Positions 43,184 through 52,751 are shown, counted from the first letter of the stretch. The stretch is 64,000 nucleotides of DNA from Parvularcula sp964556115 (GCA_964556115.1 CAZKVC010000001.1:375644-439643); one strand, 5' to 3'. The notes: generated from the sequence alone by a model not told the origin. Numbers and translations: made by a program.

Positions 43184-44281
43184 ATGACACTCGACCTGAT
43201 CGAACCGAACATCCACCCCATCCTCGTTCACTTCGCCTACGCGCTGACCGTAGTTGCCGGAGCTCTCTACGGGCTCGCGCTCGTGCCGCGGTTTCGGCAA
43301 AGGCCGGGCCTCCTGGCCGCCGCCGACTGGAGCCTTTTCCTCGCAGGTATCTTCGTTGTGCTCACGATCGCGGCGGGCTTCCAGGCCTACTACTCGGTCG
43401 CCCATGACGGGCCCAGCCACGAAGCGATGACGACCCACCGGAACTGGGCCGTACCGACGGGAACCCTCGTCGTCCTCCTCGCCGCTTGGCGATGGTGGAG
43501 GCGGGCCGAGGGGCCTTCGGTGATCATCTCTTCCGCGGTGATTGCATCGGCGGCGCTCCTCAGCGTCACGGCCTGGTGGGGCGGACACCTCGTCTTCACC
43601 TACGGCCTCGGCGTCGAGAGCCTGCCCGAAGCCGGGAGCGGCGATGGGCATGACCACGACCATGGCGACGAAGCGTCTTCAGGCGGCGGAGGTAATAGCC
43701 ATCCGTATGGGGGCGATTCCGATCCTCGCCACGATGACGACGACGGCGCCGCTGGATCCAGCATGGGTGACCATCCGTATGGGGACGAACCGCCGAAAGC
43801 CGCGCAGGCGCCGCAGCCGGGCACTGTCGACATCGACCGGTCGACACCCGAAGCGACCGTCGAGAGCCTCGCCGCAGCTTACGCCGCCGGCGACGAAGCC
43901 GCGCTTCGTTCGGTGCTGTCGAAGGAACTCCTCGTCGCGGAGGGGGGCGGCGTCGAGGATGGCCTCGCCGCCTACGCGTCTCACCATATGGGATCGGACC
44001 TGGCCGCGTCGTCCGGGCGGAGGATGGAGCAAACCGGCCGTTTCGTGCGCTTGCTTGGAGAATCGGCAGCGTTGGTGCTGACCACTTACGAGGTCACGAC
44101 CGCCGCCCAAGACGGGGTGCGGCCGCTGGTCGAGACGGCCGTCGTGGAAGAGACGCCAGACGGCTGGCTCGTCACGCATCTCCACTGGAGCTTTGGACAG
44201 GTCTCGCCTCCCGCGTCCGATGAAACGAAACTCCCGACCGACGAGGCAATGCCGCACGGCGAGCCTGGGCACGAACACTGA
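43184..44281 (+). CDS. DUF2231 membrane domain fused to a His/Asp-rich linker and an NTF2-like domain
   Basis: A 365-residue protein in three parts. Residues 1-145 are a four-helix DUF2231-type membrane domain starting NIHPILVHFAYALTVVAGAL. A linker (about 150-205) is rich in metal ligands (GDGHDHDHGDEASS, DPRHDDDDGAA) and contains HPYG twice. The C-terminal part (about 215-345, ATVESLAAAYAAGDEAALRS to WLVTHLHWSFGQ) looks like an NTF2/SnoaL-type periplasmic domain. A metal-buffering or haem/copper-related role is guesswork. The gene follows copB by 12 bases. Confidence 0.65.
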   Translation: MTLDLIEPNIHPILVHFAYALTVVAGALYGLALVPRFRQRPGLLAAADWSLFLAGIFVVLTIAAGFQAYYSVAHDGPSHEAMTTHRNWAVPTGTLVVLLAAWRWWRRAEGPSVIISSAVIASAALLSVTAWWGGHLVFTYGLGVESLPEAGSGDGHDHDHGDEASSGGGGNSHPYGGDSDPRHDDDDGAAGSSMGDHPYGDEPPKAAQAPQPGTVDIDRSTPEATVESLAAAYAAGDEAALRSVLSKELLVAEGGGVEDGLAAYASHHMGSDLAASSGRRMEQTGRFVRLLGESAALVLTTYEVTTAAQDGVRPLVETAVVEETPDGWLVTHLHWSFGQVSPPASDETKLPTDEAMPHGEPGHEH

Positions 44282-44310
44282 CGCGCGGCACACGAACCGA
44301 AAGGGTTGCC

Positions 44311-45645
44311 ATGAAAACCGACTTTGAAGAAGGAAGCCTGAGCCTTTGGGGCACGATCGCGATGGGCACCGGCGTGATGATCGGTGCCGGGATCTTCGTG
44401 CTGACGGGGCAAGTCGCAGAACTGGCGGGCGATCTCTTCCCCCTCGCCTTCCTGCTCGCAGCCGTGATCAGCGGCTTCTCGGCCTATTCCTACGTGAAGA
44501 TGTCGAACGCCTTCCCGTCTGCTGGCGGCATCGCGGCCTATCTCAAGAAAGCCTATGGCGAGAGTATGATGACGGGGGCCTGTGCGCTCCTCATGGCGTT
44601 CTCCATGATCATCAACGAGAGTCTGGTCGCGCGGACCTTCGGCACCTACGCGCTCCGCCCGTTCGGCACAGAGGAGAACGGCCTTTTCGTCGCCCTTCTG
44701 GCCGTAGGGCTTATCGGTTTCGCCTACGTCGTGAACGCTGCGAACAACAAATGGATTGGCGGCATTAGCCAGGTAACGGCGATCATCAAGATCGGCGGCA
44801 TCGTCATCTTCGGCCTGGTCGCGATGTGGGCGTCCGGCTTTCAATTCGTACCGTACGAGGACGGCGTAGCGAACGACACGGGGGCCTTCGGCTTCGTTGC
44901 GGGTACCGCGCTCGCCATCCTTGCCTATAAGGGCTTCACGACCATCACCAACTCAGGCGACGAGGTGGAGAACCCGAAGAAGAATGTCGGCCGAGCGATC
45001 ATCTGGTCCCTCGCCACCTGCCTCGTCGTCTACCTCATCGTCGCCTTCGGGGTGGCCGCGTCATTATCAGTACCCGAGATCGTCGAGGCGAAGAACTACG
45101 CGCTGGCCGAGGCGGCTCGCCCGGCGGTAGGCCGATACGGTGTTTGGTTCACGGTCGCGATCGCCCTCATCGCGACCGCTTCGGGACTTCTCGCCAGCGT
45201 TTTCGCGGTCTCTCGCATGCTCACCATGCTGACGGAGATGAAGCTCATCCCCCATCGGCACTTCAGCCTTCCGGGTGATCTTCATCATCATCTGCTGATC
45301 TACACGGTCGTCGCAGCAGGTTTCTTGGCAGCCTTCTTCGACCTCGGCCGGATCGCCTCGCTCGGTGCGATCTTCTACCTTGTCATGGACATGGCCATCC
45401 ATTGGGGGGTGCTTCGTCATCTGCGCGACCAAGTCGACGCGAAGGCGTGGATCGTGACCTCCGCGCTGCTCCTCGACGGAATTGTTCTGGCTGCCTTCAC
45501 CACCGTGAAGCTGCAGTCGGACTGGCTCGTGGTCGCCCTCGCCTATGGCGGGATCGCCGCCACCTTCGCCCTGGAGCGCTGGTTCCTGAGCCGTGACCGC
45601 GACGCAATGCAGGATCCAGCAGAGACTGCGGAGGCCTCCGGGTGA
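44311..45645 (+). CDS. APC-superfamily amino acid permease
   Basis: A 444-residue transporter with about 12 membrane helices. The first helix holds the APC substrate motif GTGVMIGAGIFVLTGQVAE; later phrases are SYVKMSNAFPSAGGIAAYLK and FTTITNSGDEVENPKKNVGRA. It imports or exchanges an amino acid or polyamine, not identifiable here. It sits 29 bases after the DUF2231 gene with an AAAGGG ribosome site. Its presence in a copper operon is unusual; supply of a thiol amino acid is one possible reason, unproven. Confidence 0.8.
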   Translation: MKTDFEEGSLSLWGTIAMGTGVMIGAGIFVLTGQVAELAGDLFPLAFLLAAVISGFSAYSYVKMSNAFPSAGGIAAYLKKAYGESMMTGACALLMAFSMIINESLVARTFGTYALRPFGTEENGLFVALLAVGLIGFAYVVNAANNKWIGGISQVTAIIKIGGIVIFGLVAMWASGFQFVPYEDGVANDTGAFGFVAGTALAILAYKGFTTITNSGDEVENPKKNVGRAIIWSLATCLVVYLIVAFGVAASLSVPEIVEAKNYALAEAARPAVGRYGVWFTVAIALIATASGLLASVFAVSRMLTMLTEMKLIPHRHFSLPGDLHHHLLIYTVVAAGFLAAFFDLGRIASLGAIFYLVMDMAIHWGVLRHLRDQVDAKAWIVTSALLLDGIVLAAFTTVKLQSDWLVVALAYGGIAATFALERWFLSRDRDAMQDPAETAEASG

Positions 45646-45681
45646 TGGGGTCTCGAAAGGCTTACGGTTCCGATGGAATGG

Positions 45682-45698
45682 ATACCCCAGTAGGGTGT
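45682..45698. promoter_or_regulatory. CsoR-type operator before the copper ATPase operon
   Basis: ATACCCCAGTAGGGTGT shares 14 leading bases with the site at 52960 (ATACCCCAGTAGGG). It lies 107 bases before the ATPase start. The same core before two separate units supports a common regulator. Confidence 0.62.
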
Positions 45699-45805
45699 TC
45701 CTGACACGATGAGACGTTGTGGGCCAACTGTGACGGGGCCGAGGCCCACATCAGGATGACCAAGCACCGACGCTGTCGGTCTCAGCCCAATGCAGAGAGC
45801 CAGCT

Positions 45806-48351
45806 ATGATTGAGCCAACCGTTGAACCCGCAAAACGAGACAATCCTCGCGTGGTCATGGGTGACGAAGTGCCGCCTGATTTCGACGGCTTAGCCTTTGC
45901 CTGCCCGATGCATCCCGAGATCAGGAGCGACGGCCCAGGCGCTTGCGGACGTTGCGGGATGAACCTGGTGCCAGAAGGCGATGAAGCTGGGAACGTCACC
46001 CATGGCTGCTGCCATGGTGACGCGGAGGCGTCGGCTGCGCCGGCCGGGGCGTACGACACGCTGCCGCCCGGCTACAATGGCGCGGTCTACACCTGTCCCA
46101 TGCACCCTGAAGTGCGTGCACCTCAGCCGGGCCCCTGCCCTCTTTGCGGCATGGCCCTGGAGCCTGAAGACGTCACCGTTGGCGAGGAGGACACCTCCGA
46201 GCTTCGCGACATGACGCGGCGTTTCTGGGTGTCGGCGGTCCTGACGGTGCCGCTCTTCGTCTACGCGATGGGCGACATGATCCCGGGTCGCCCCTTCGAG
46301 CGGTTCATAGCCGATGACCTCGCCCAATGGGTCCAGCTGGCGCTCGCCACCCCCGTGGTGCTTTGGGGCGGGTGGCCGTTCTTCGTCCGGGGGTGGCAGT
46401 CCTTCCGAACCCGGAACCTCAACATGTTCTCGCTGATCGCGCTGGGCGTCGGCGTGGCCTATCTCTTCTCGATCGTCGCGACGGCCATGCCCGGCCTGTT
46501 CCCACCCGCTTTCCGGAACATGGACGACAATGTCGGCGTCTATTACGAGGCCGCCGCCGTCATCGTCACGCTGGTGCTGCTCGGGCAGGTGCTCGAGCTG
46601 CGCGCCCGCAGCGCCACCTCCGGTGCGATCCGGGCCCTTCTTGAACTGACACCGCCGACGGCGACACGCATTGCAGAAGACGGCATCGAGACCGAGGTGC
46701 CGCTCGACGCGCTGAATGCAGGTGACCGCCTTCGGGTGCGACCGGGCGAGAAGGTGCCAGNNNNNNNNNNNNNNNNNNNNNNNNNNNNNNNNNNNNNNNN
46801 NNNNNNNNNNNNNNNNNNNNNNNNNNNNNNNNNNNNNNNNNNNNNNNNNNNNNNNNNNNNGACGCGCTGAATGCAGGTGACCGCCTTCGGGTGCGACCGG
46901 GCGAGAAGGTGCCAGTCGATGGTGACGTGCTGGAGGGCACCTCATCTGTCGACGAGAGCATGGTTACGGGCGAGCCGCTTCCTGTCCGCAAGGCCGAAGG
47001 CGATCAGGTCACCGGCGGCACGGTCAACACGACGGGTTCGTTCGTCATGACGGCAAACCGGGTCGGCGAGGACACGACGCTGTCCCAGATCGTCCGCATG
47101 GTGGCCGAAGCCCAACGGAGCCGTGCCCCGATTCAGCGATCGGTCGACAAGGTCGCCGGCATCTTCGTCCCGGCGGTGATCGTCGTCGCGGTCCTCTCCT
47201 TCATCGTCTGGTCGTTCCTCGGTCCAGAGCCTGCGCTGAGCTTCGCCCTCGTCAACGCGGTCGCGGTGCTCATCATCGCCTGTCCCTGCGCCCTCGGCCT
47301 CGCCACGCCGATGTCGATCATGGTCGGCACCGGCAAGGGGGCCCAGAACGGCGTCCTCATCAAGAACGCCGAAGCGCTCGAGGCCTTCGAGAAGGTCGAC
47401 ACCGTGGTCGTCGACAAGACCGGCACGCTGACCGAGGGACGCCCGGCCCTGGTCGGGGTCGAACCGGCCGAGGCATTCGACGAGGCAGAGCTTCTATCGC
47501 TGACAACGGCGGTCGAACGCGCGTCCGAACACCCCCTCGCCGAGGCGATCGTTCGCGGCGCGGAGCAGCGGGGCGTCCCCAGGCTGGAAGCTTCGGACTT
47601 CCAGTCCGTCACCGGCGAGGGCGTCCACGCCCAGGTCGACGGCCGCCGCGTCGCGATCGGCAACGCGAAGATGATGGCGCGCGAGGGCGGCCTCCCCCCT
47701 GAGATCGAGGATCGTGCGAAAGAGCGCAGGCGCTTGGGCGAGACGACCATGTTCGTCGCAGTCGACGGGCGGCCTGCAGGGCTGATCTCGGTCGCCGACC
47801 CGATCAAACCCTCGACACCCGAAGCGATCCGCCTCCTTCACGAGGCCAGCGTGAAGGTCGTCATGCTGACCGGCGACGCCAGGGGCACGGCTGAGGCCGT
47901 CGCGGCGGAGGTCGGCATCGACGAGGTCCATGCCGACGTCTCGCCCGAAGACAAGCACCGCATCGTCGGCGAGCTGCAGGCGGCTGGCCGCAAGGTCGCC
48001 ATGGCGGGCGACGGCATCAACGACGCGCCTGCCCTCGCCCGAGCCGATGTCGGCATCGCCATGGGCACCGGCACCGACGTGGCGATGGAGAGCGCGGGCA
48101 TCACCCTTGTCCGCGGCGACCTGCGAGGCGTCGCCGCCGCGCAGCGTCTGAGCCGCATGACCATGCGGAACATCCGGCAGAACCTGTTCTTCGCCTTCGT
48201 CTATAACGGCCTCGGCGTGCCGATCGCGGCCGGGGTCCTCTACCCGTTCACCGGCATCCTTCTGAACCCGATGATCGCGGCGGCGGCCATGAGCCTGTCC
48301 TCCGTATCGGTCATCGGCAACGCCCTACGTATGCGGACGAACTCACTATGA
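45806..48351 (+). CDS. copA: copper-exporting P1B-type ATPase (interrupted by an assembly gap)
   Basis: An N-terminal region with two heavy-metal-binding motifs (ACPMHPEIRSD...CGRCGMNLVPE and YTCPMHPEVRAP...CPLCGMALEPE) replaces the usual CxxC domains. Then come the helices with the CPC motif ACPCALGLATPMS, the phosphorylation site DKTGTLTEG, the SEHPLAEAIV His-Pro motif and GDGINDAPALARADVG. A run of 100 Ns at 46761-46860 splits the frame, but the flanks repeat 55 bases; collapsing them gives one continuous frame of about 796 residues. It pumps Cu(I) out of the cytoplasm. It is distinct from the multicopper oxidase also named CopA. Confidence 0.9.
46706..46915. other. artificial assembly gap flanked by identical 55-mers
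   Basis: Bases 46706-46760 and 46861-46915 are identical, with exactly 100 N between them. This is the mark of two contigs overlapping by one assembly k-mer that were scaffolded instead of merged. Deleting the Ns and one copy keeps the ATPase reading frame. Confidence 0.92.
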
Positions 48352-48752
48352 TCACAGCACTGCTTATCGCTTCCGTTCTATTCGTCGGTGTCTTGACCAC
48401 GCACTATACGGTGCTCAGAACCTCGGTCCCGAAGCTCAAACACCGTGGCACAGCCGGTTTTGCGGGGCTGTGCCTTCTCCTGTTCGCTCTGCACCTTGCC
48501 GAAGTCGGTGTCTTCGCGGGCGCATACGAACTCGGGCGCGCCCTCGGGATAGGCGACTTCAAGAAGCCAGCCGAAGCGGACTTCATGGACGTCTACTACT
48601 TCTCGATGGCGACGTTCACGACACTGGGCCTCGGCAAGGTCATGCCGACCGGACACCTCGCCTCTCTGGCAGGCATCGAGTCGTTCACAGGGTTCCTCAG
48701 CATTTCGATGTCCGCGTCGGCGTTCTTCCAATGGGTCCAGAAGGAGGTCTGA
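48348..48752 (+). CDS. small ion-channel-like membrane protein
   Basis: A 134-residue protein with about three membrane segments and a pore-loop-like stretch FSMATFTTLGLGKVMPTGH, resembling the TVGYGD filter region of two-helix potassium channels but with GLGK in place of GYGD. Selectivity cannot be predicted. The start overlaps the ATPase stop (ATGA), so it is coupled to copper export and might offset charge movement; that is inference. Confidence 0.65.
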   Translation: MITALLIASVLFVGVLTTHYTVLRTSVPKLKHRGTAGFAGLCLLLFALHLAEVGVFAGAYELGRALGIGDFKKPAEADFMDVYYFSMATFTTLGLGKVMPTGHLASLAGIESFTGFLSISMSASAFFQWVQKEV

Positions 48753-48753
48753 C

Positions 48754-48897
48754 ATGTCGCCTATGCTGACCGGCGTCGGGGAGCCTTCCTGGTGGGCGAG
48801 CCCACATATCGGTGCAGACGTAACCCTCGCACGGGCGGCGTTAACTGCCTTCAGGACGCTTGCCGACGACTTTAGCCAAAGGGGCGGAGGAACATGA
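48754..48897 (+). CDS. 47-residue hypothetical protein
   Basis: A short gene reading MSPMLTGVGEPSWWASPHIG followed by 27 more residues ending QRGGGT. It is well supported as a real gene: AAGGAGGT lies at ideal spacing before the ATG, it starts one base after the preceding stop codon, and its stop overlaps the next gene start (ATGA). No membrane segment or known domain is visible. Function unknown. Confidence 0.6.
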   Translation: MSPMLTGVGEPSWWASPHIGADVTLARAALTAFRTLADDFSQRGGGT

Positions 48898-49610
48898 CGA
48901 CTTCAGACTTCGACATTGTCATCTTCGGTGCCAGCGGCGGGACCGGGACCCATGTTCTGAACCAGGCAATCGACCGGGGGTTACGGGTGCTCGGCCTCGA
49001 CCACGCCGTACCCGACCGCGCGAAAGATGATGGCGCCATCCATCGCCAGATCGACGTTCTTCGGGATGATCTCACGGAGCACCTTGATGATGGAACCCCC
49101 GTCATCTCGGCTCTCGGGCTCGGTTTCTCTCCAGGCAACATGGCCGACCCGCCGCCGCTCTACACGGAAGGTACCGCGAACATCATCAAGGCTATGACGT
49201 CTCGCGGCGCCTCGCGGCTCTGCTTGGTGTCGGCCGCATTCGTCGAGGATGACGAGCGTGTGCCCGCGTGGTTCCGCCGAAGCGTGGTCCCCGCCCTCTC
49301 CGCGATCCTGGATGAGATGCGGGAGATGGAGCAGTCGCTCGAAGAGTCCGGGCTCGACTGGACCGCAGCCAGACCCGGTTGGCTTCTCGATAAGCCGCGC
49401 AGCGGAAGCTACGAGGTCGAAGATCGGCGCCTCCCGGAGGGCGTCTTCCGTACCCGCCACGCCGACCTCGCTCACTTTCTTCTCGAAGCAGCCCTCACCG
49501 ACGGCTGGATTGGCGCCAAGCAGTCTCTCGGCAGGGCCGAAAACGCCTTCGACGAAAGTCCCGCCGCGCTGTCACGCGAGCTTGCCGCAATGGTCGGCAT
49601 CGAACTTTAG
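48894..49610 (+). CDS. NAD(P)-binding atypical short-chain dehydrogenase
   Basis: A 238-residue Rossmann protein with the nucleotide motif IVIFGASGGTGTHVLNQAI and a conserved SRLCLVSAAFVEDDERVP region, followed by SGLDWTAARPGWLLDKPRSG, as in the NAD(P)H-binding SDR-a5 group (BVR-B/YwnB-like). Substrate unknown; such proteins often reduce quinones or flavins or sense redox state. It is part of the copper ATPase operon. Confidence 0.75.
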   Translation: MTTSDFDIVIFGASGGTGTHVLNQAIDRGLRVLGLDHAVPDRAKDDGAIHRQIDVLRDDLTEHLDDGTPVISALGLGFSPGNMADPPPLYTEGTANIIKAMTSRGASRLCLVSAAFVEDDERVPAWFRRSVVPALSAILDEMREMEQSLEESGLDWTAARPGWLLDKPRSGSYEVEDRRLPEGVFRTRHADLAHFLLEAALTDGWIGAKQSLGRAENAFDESPAALSRELAAMVGIEL

Positions 49611-49631
49611 CCCGGAAAAGGAGAAAGCCCC

Positions 49632-51002
49632 ATGATCCTCGAGAAAATCAAGTCCGACGGCCTTTCCCATCTGTCCTACTTCCTTGGCTCGGGAAGCCAG
49701 GCCGCCGTCATCGACCCGCGCCGCGACATCGAAGTCTATCTGGATCTCGCTCGCCGCAACGGTATGCGGATCGTCCACATCTTCGAAACGCACCGGAACG
49801 AAGACCTCGTCTGCGGCGCGCCCGCTTTGGCCGAGGCTACGGGCGCAAAGGTCTGGCATGGACCGAACCCGGCGGAGCCGATCGTTTACGCCGAAACCGC
49901 CCGTGATGGCGATCTCTTCGAAATCGGCAGCGCGCGGATTGAAGTGCTCGAAACGCCCGGCCACACGGACGACAGCCTGTCCTTCGCGCTTCACGATCCC
50001 TCCTACCCCAACGGCGCGGTCGGCGTCTTCACCGGCGACGCTCTCTTCGTCGGCGATGTCGGACGGACCGACTTCTATCCAGACAGGAAGCGCGAGGTGG
50101 CAGGGCTGCTCTTCGACAGCTTACGGAAGATCCTGACCCTTGGTGATCAGACGATTTTCTACCCTGCCCATGGTGCAGGATCGGTCTGCGGCTCGGGCAT
50201 GGCGGACCGGGAGTTCTCGACGCTCGGACACGAGCGAGCGAACAACCCCCGTCTCCAGATCGAGGACCGGGAAACCTTCATCGACGTGAAGGTCGCCGAG
50301 CATCACGAGCAGCCACCCTACTTCCGGCTGATGGAACGGCTGAACACGGAAGGCGGGGGGCGCAGTCCGCGCGATCTGCTGCCGCCGCCACTGGGCGCGG
50401 ACACCCTCTACGGTCTGGGTGATACGCAACTCGTGGACGTGCGCGGCATCGCGGACTTCGCGGGCGCGCATGTGCCCGGCGCCTACTGCATCCCCTCGGA
50501 CATGCTCGCGGCTTTCGCTGGTTGGTTCCTGGATGCCGAACGCGGGATCGTTCTCGTCTCGCGCGACGCCGATCAAGCGGAGAGATCGACCAGAACGCTG
50601 GCGCGCATCGGCTACGACCGCGTCGTGGGCTACCATGCTGGCATCGTACCGGTCGCGACTAAGGACCGGGCCTTCGCGTCGGTCCCCCTCGTCGATACGC
50701 AGGCGGTCGCAGCGCGCGTCGATCAGCGCCCCGATCGGTGGACGCTCCTCGACGTCCGAGCGATCGATGAGTTCGAAGCGGGCCACGTCGAAGGGGCGCA
50801 GCACGCCTATGTTGGTCATCTGCCCGGCGCTGCGGAGGGCCTTGCGAGGGCTGAACCCGTCACCGTCATGTGTGGAAGCGGAGCACGCGCCACGATCGCC
50901 GCCTCCATCCTGCTGCAACACGGCTGGACGGACGTCGATATCTATTTGGGGTCGATGAAGGCGTGGAAGGCCAGCGGCTGCCGAACGGTCGAGGGGAATT
51001 AG
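49632..51002 (+). CDS. MBL-fold protein fused to two rhodanese domains
   Basis: A 456-residue protein. The MBL domain (1-245) has LETPGHTDDSLSFAL, FTGDALFVGDVGRTDFYPD and the late His in FYPAHGAGS, but the first metal motif is ETHRNEDLVCGA in place of THxHxDH. Rhodanese domain 1 (about 265-335) lacks a catalytic Cys; domain 2 (about 360-450) has it in VTVMCGSGARATIAAS. Fusions of this kind act on persulfides. The degenerate metal site leaves activity uncertain. Fifth gene of the copper ATPase operon. Confidence 0.8.
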   Translation: MILEKIKSDGLSHLSYFLGSGSQAAVIDPRRDIEVYLDLARRNGMRIVHIFETHRNEDLVCGAPALAEATGAKVWHGPNPAEPIVYAETARDGDLFEIGSARIEVLETPGHTDDSLSFALHDPSYPNGAVGVFTGDALFVGDVGRTDFYPDRKREVAGLLFDSLRKILTLGDQTIFYPAHGAGSVCGSGMADREFSTLGHERANNPRLQIEDRETFIDVKVAEHHEQPPYFRLMERLNTEGGGRSPRDLLPPPLGADTLYGLGDTQLVDVRGIADFAGAHVPGAYCIPSDMLAAFAGWFLDAERGIVLVSRDADQAERSTRTLARIGYDRVVGYHAGIVPVATKDRAFASVPLVDTQAVAARVDQRPDRWTLLDVRAIDEFEAGHVEGAQHAYVGHLPGAAEGLARAEPVTVMCGSGARATIAASILLQHGWTDVDIYLGSMKAWKASGCRTVEGN

Positions 51003-51006
51003 TAGC

Positions 51007-51462
51007 ATGAAGAGGCGATCAATCTTCGACATCCCTGAAGTGCCCGTCGCGCTGTTCGGGTTCCTGCTGAACTTCGTCTGGGAGTTCTGGCAGGTGCCGC
51101 TCTACGGCGAGATACCGGACAGACCGCATTGGGAGGCGACGAAAACGTGTACGTTCGCCACCTTCGGAGACGTAGTCATCGTGCTCGTAGCGTTCTGGAG
51201 CGCAGCGGTTATCGACCGAAGCCGTCACTGGGTCGCTTCTCCGACGAAGAAAACGATCGCAACGTTCCTGCTTGTCGGTGTCGGGATCACCCTCGTCGCG
51301 GAGTACATCGCCACCGAAGCCTTGAACCTCTGGTCCTACGGTGAGCTGATGCCGATCATACCCGTCCTCGGCATCGGGGTGTCACCAATCTTCCAGTGGA
51401 TCCTCGTGCCTTCGGCGTTGATACCCCTCAGTAGACGGATGTTGGGCGCGCCTTCGAGATAG
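51007..51462 (+). CDS. hypothetical four-helix membrane protein
   Basis: A 151-residue protein with about four membrane helices (VALFGFLLNFVWEFWQVPLY; GDVVIVLVAFWSAAVI; IATFLLVGVGITLVAEYI; PVLGIGVSPIFQWILVPSAL). The conserved look of FVWEFWQVPLYG and the acidic residues in the third helix suggest a real family, which I cannot name. It begins four bases after the MBL-rhodanese stop and ends the operon. Confidence 0.6.
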   Translation: MKRRSIFDIPEVPVALFGFLLNFVWEFWQVPLYGEIPDRPHWEATKTCTFATFGDVVIVLVAFWSAAVIDRSRHWVASPTKKTIATFLLVGVGITLVAEYIATEALNLWSYGELMPIIPVLGIGVSPIFQWILVPSALIPLSRRMLGAPSR

Positions 51463-51528
51463 CCGGACAAGCACCTTCGGGCCGCAAGGTCCGAAGGCCT
51501 TCCGGTAGGCATGCGAGCCCCCTCACCG

Positions 51529-52725
51529 TCACTTCGCTGGCGTGAGGTGCAGCAGCTGTCCGCCCTTGCCGTGCTTCTCGTCTTCGAGGATCCAGACCGT
51601 GCCGTCCGGGCCCTGCTCGATCTCGCGCAGGCGGTTGTTGAAGACCCAACGCTCGGCCTCGCAGACCTTCCGGCCCTCCCAGTGGCAGTCCATGGTGAGG
51701 CGGACGAGCGCCCTCGAGTTGAGTCCGGTGATAAGCGGGCCGCCCTGCCAGTCAGGGAAGGCGCTACCCGTGTACCAGATCATGGCCGAGGGCGTGATGA
51801 CCGGGTTCCAGAACTCGTCGGGTCGCCTGAACGTCTCTCTCGCGTCGTGCTCGGGTATGTCGGACCCGCTGTAATTGTCGCCGTTCGAGACGACCGGCCA
51901 ACCGTAGTTCTCGCCTCGCTCGATCAGCTGGAACTCGTCCCCGCCCTTGGGACCCGTCTCGGCCTCGTAGAGCTGCCCGTCCGGCGCGAAGGTGAGGCCA
52001 AGCGGGTTCCTGTGACCGTAGGACCAGATCTGGTCGGTCGGGCTGCCCCGGTCGGCAAAGGGGTTCCCAGGTGCCGCCTCACCGTCCGGGGTCAGGCGCA
52101 GGATGGCGCCGAGGTTCGAGGACAGGTCCTGCGCTGGCTCTTTCTTCATGCGCTCGCCGGAGGACAGGTAGAGGTAGCGGCCGTCAGGACTGAACGCCAT
52201 CTTGTAGCTGTACTGCCCGCAACCCGTGACCTTCTCCGACTGGCGCCAGATGGTCTCGAAGCCCTCGATGCGCATGTCATCGAGGTTCAGCCGGCCCCGC
52301 CCCATGGCACCGCCGCGCTCGTCCCCCCTGCCGGGTTCGGCGAAGGTCAGGTAGACGATGCCGTTGTCCTCGAAGTCGGGATGGAGCGCCACGTCGCCCA
52401 GCCCGCCTTGGCCGCAATCATCGACCCTTGGCAGACCCGCTATCGGGACCGAGACCTCACCGTCCTGGGCGACGAGGTGCAGTTCGCCCGGCTTCTCCGT
52501 CACCAGCATCCGGCCATCGGGCAGGAAGGTCATGGCCCAGGGCTGGTTCAGTTGCACGAGAGCGCGAACCTCGAAAGGACGCGAGATGGGCTCGTCCGAC
52601 CCCACCTGCGCTTCCCCTGGCGAGAGCGTTGCGAGAGAGGCTGCGCCGTCCGCCGCCTGCGTCATCGCGCAGGCGCTCAATGCCATGGCGGCAGTCGTCA
52701 AGGTCAAGGTCAGGGTGCTCATCAT
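51529..52725 (-). CDS. PQQ-dependent aldose sugar dehydrogenase (YliI-like)
   Basis: A 398-residue exported beta-propeller with a lipobox-like signal end (ALSAC). Signature phrases are LNQPWAMTFLPDGRMLVTEK, GQGGLGDVALHPDFEDNGIV, SYGHRNPLGLTFAPDGQLYE and GPKGGDEFQLIERGENYGWP. YliI-type enzymes oxidise aldoses with PQQ as cofactor. It is on the opposite strand from the copper genes and has no obvious CsoR-type site. Its role in the island is unclear. Confidence 0.85.
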   Translation of the reverse strand: MMSTLTLTLTTAAMALSACAMTQAADGAASLATLSPGEAQVGSDEPISRPFEVRALVQLNQPWAMTFLPDGRMLVTEKPGELHLVAQDGEVSVPIAGLPRVDDCGQGGLGDVALHPDFEDNGIVYLTFAEPGRGDERGGAMGRGRLNLDDMRIEGFETIWRQSEKVTGCGQYSYKMAFSPDGRYLYLSSGERMKKEPAQDLSSNLGAILRLTPDGEAAPGNPFADRGSPTDQIWSYGHRNPLGLTFAPDGQLYEAETGPKGGDEFQLIERGENYGWPVVSNGDNYSGSDIPEHDARETFRRPDEFWNPVITPSAMIWYTGSAFPDWQGGPLITGLNSRALVRLTMDCHWEGRKVCEAERWVFNNRLREIEQGPDGTVWILEDEKHGKGGQLLHLTPAK

Positions 52726-52751
52726 CTCGCTCCGTTAGGCTTGTGTCCGCT

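Noticed and set aside
43699..43784. Two copies of CATCCGTATGGGG resembling half of the CsoR-type site
   Set aside because: They lie inside the coding sequence and encode the repeated HPYG of the linker. They lack the full inverted repeat.
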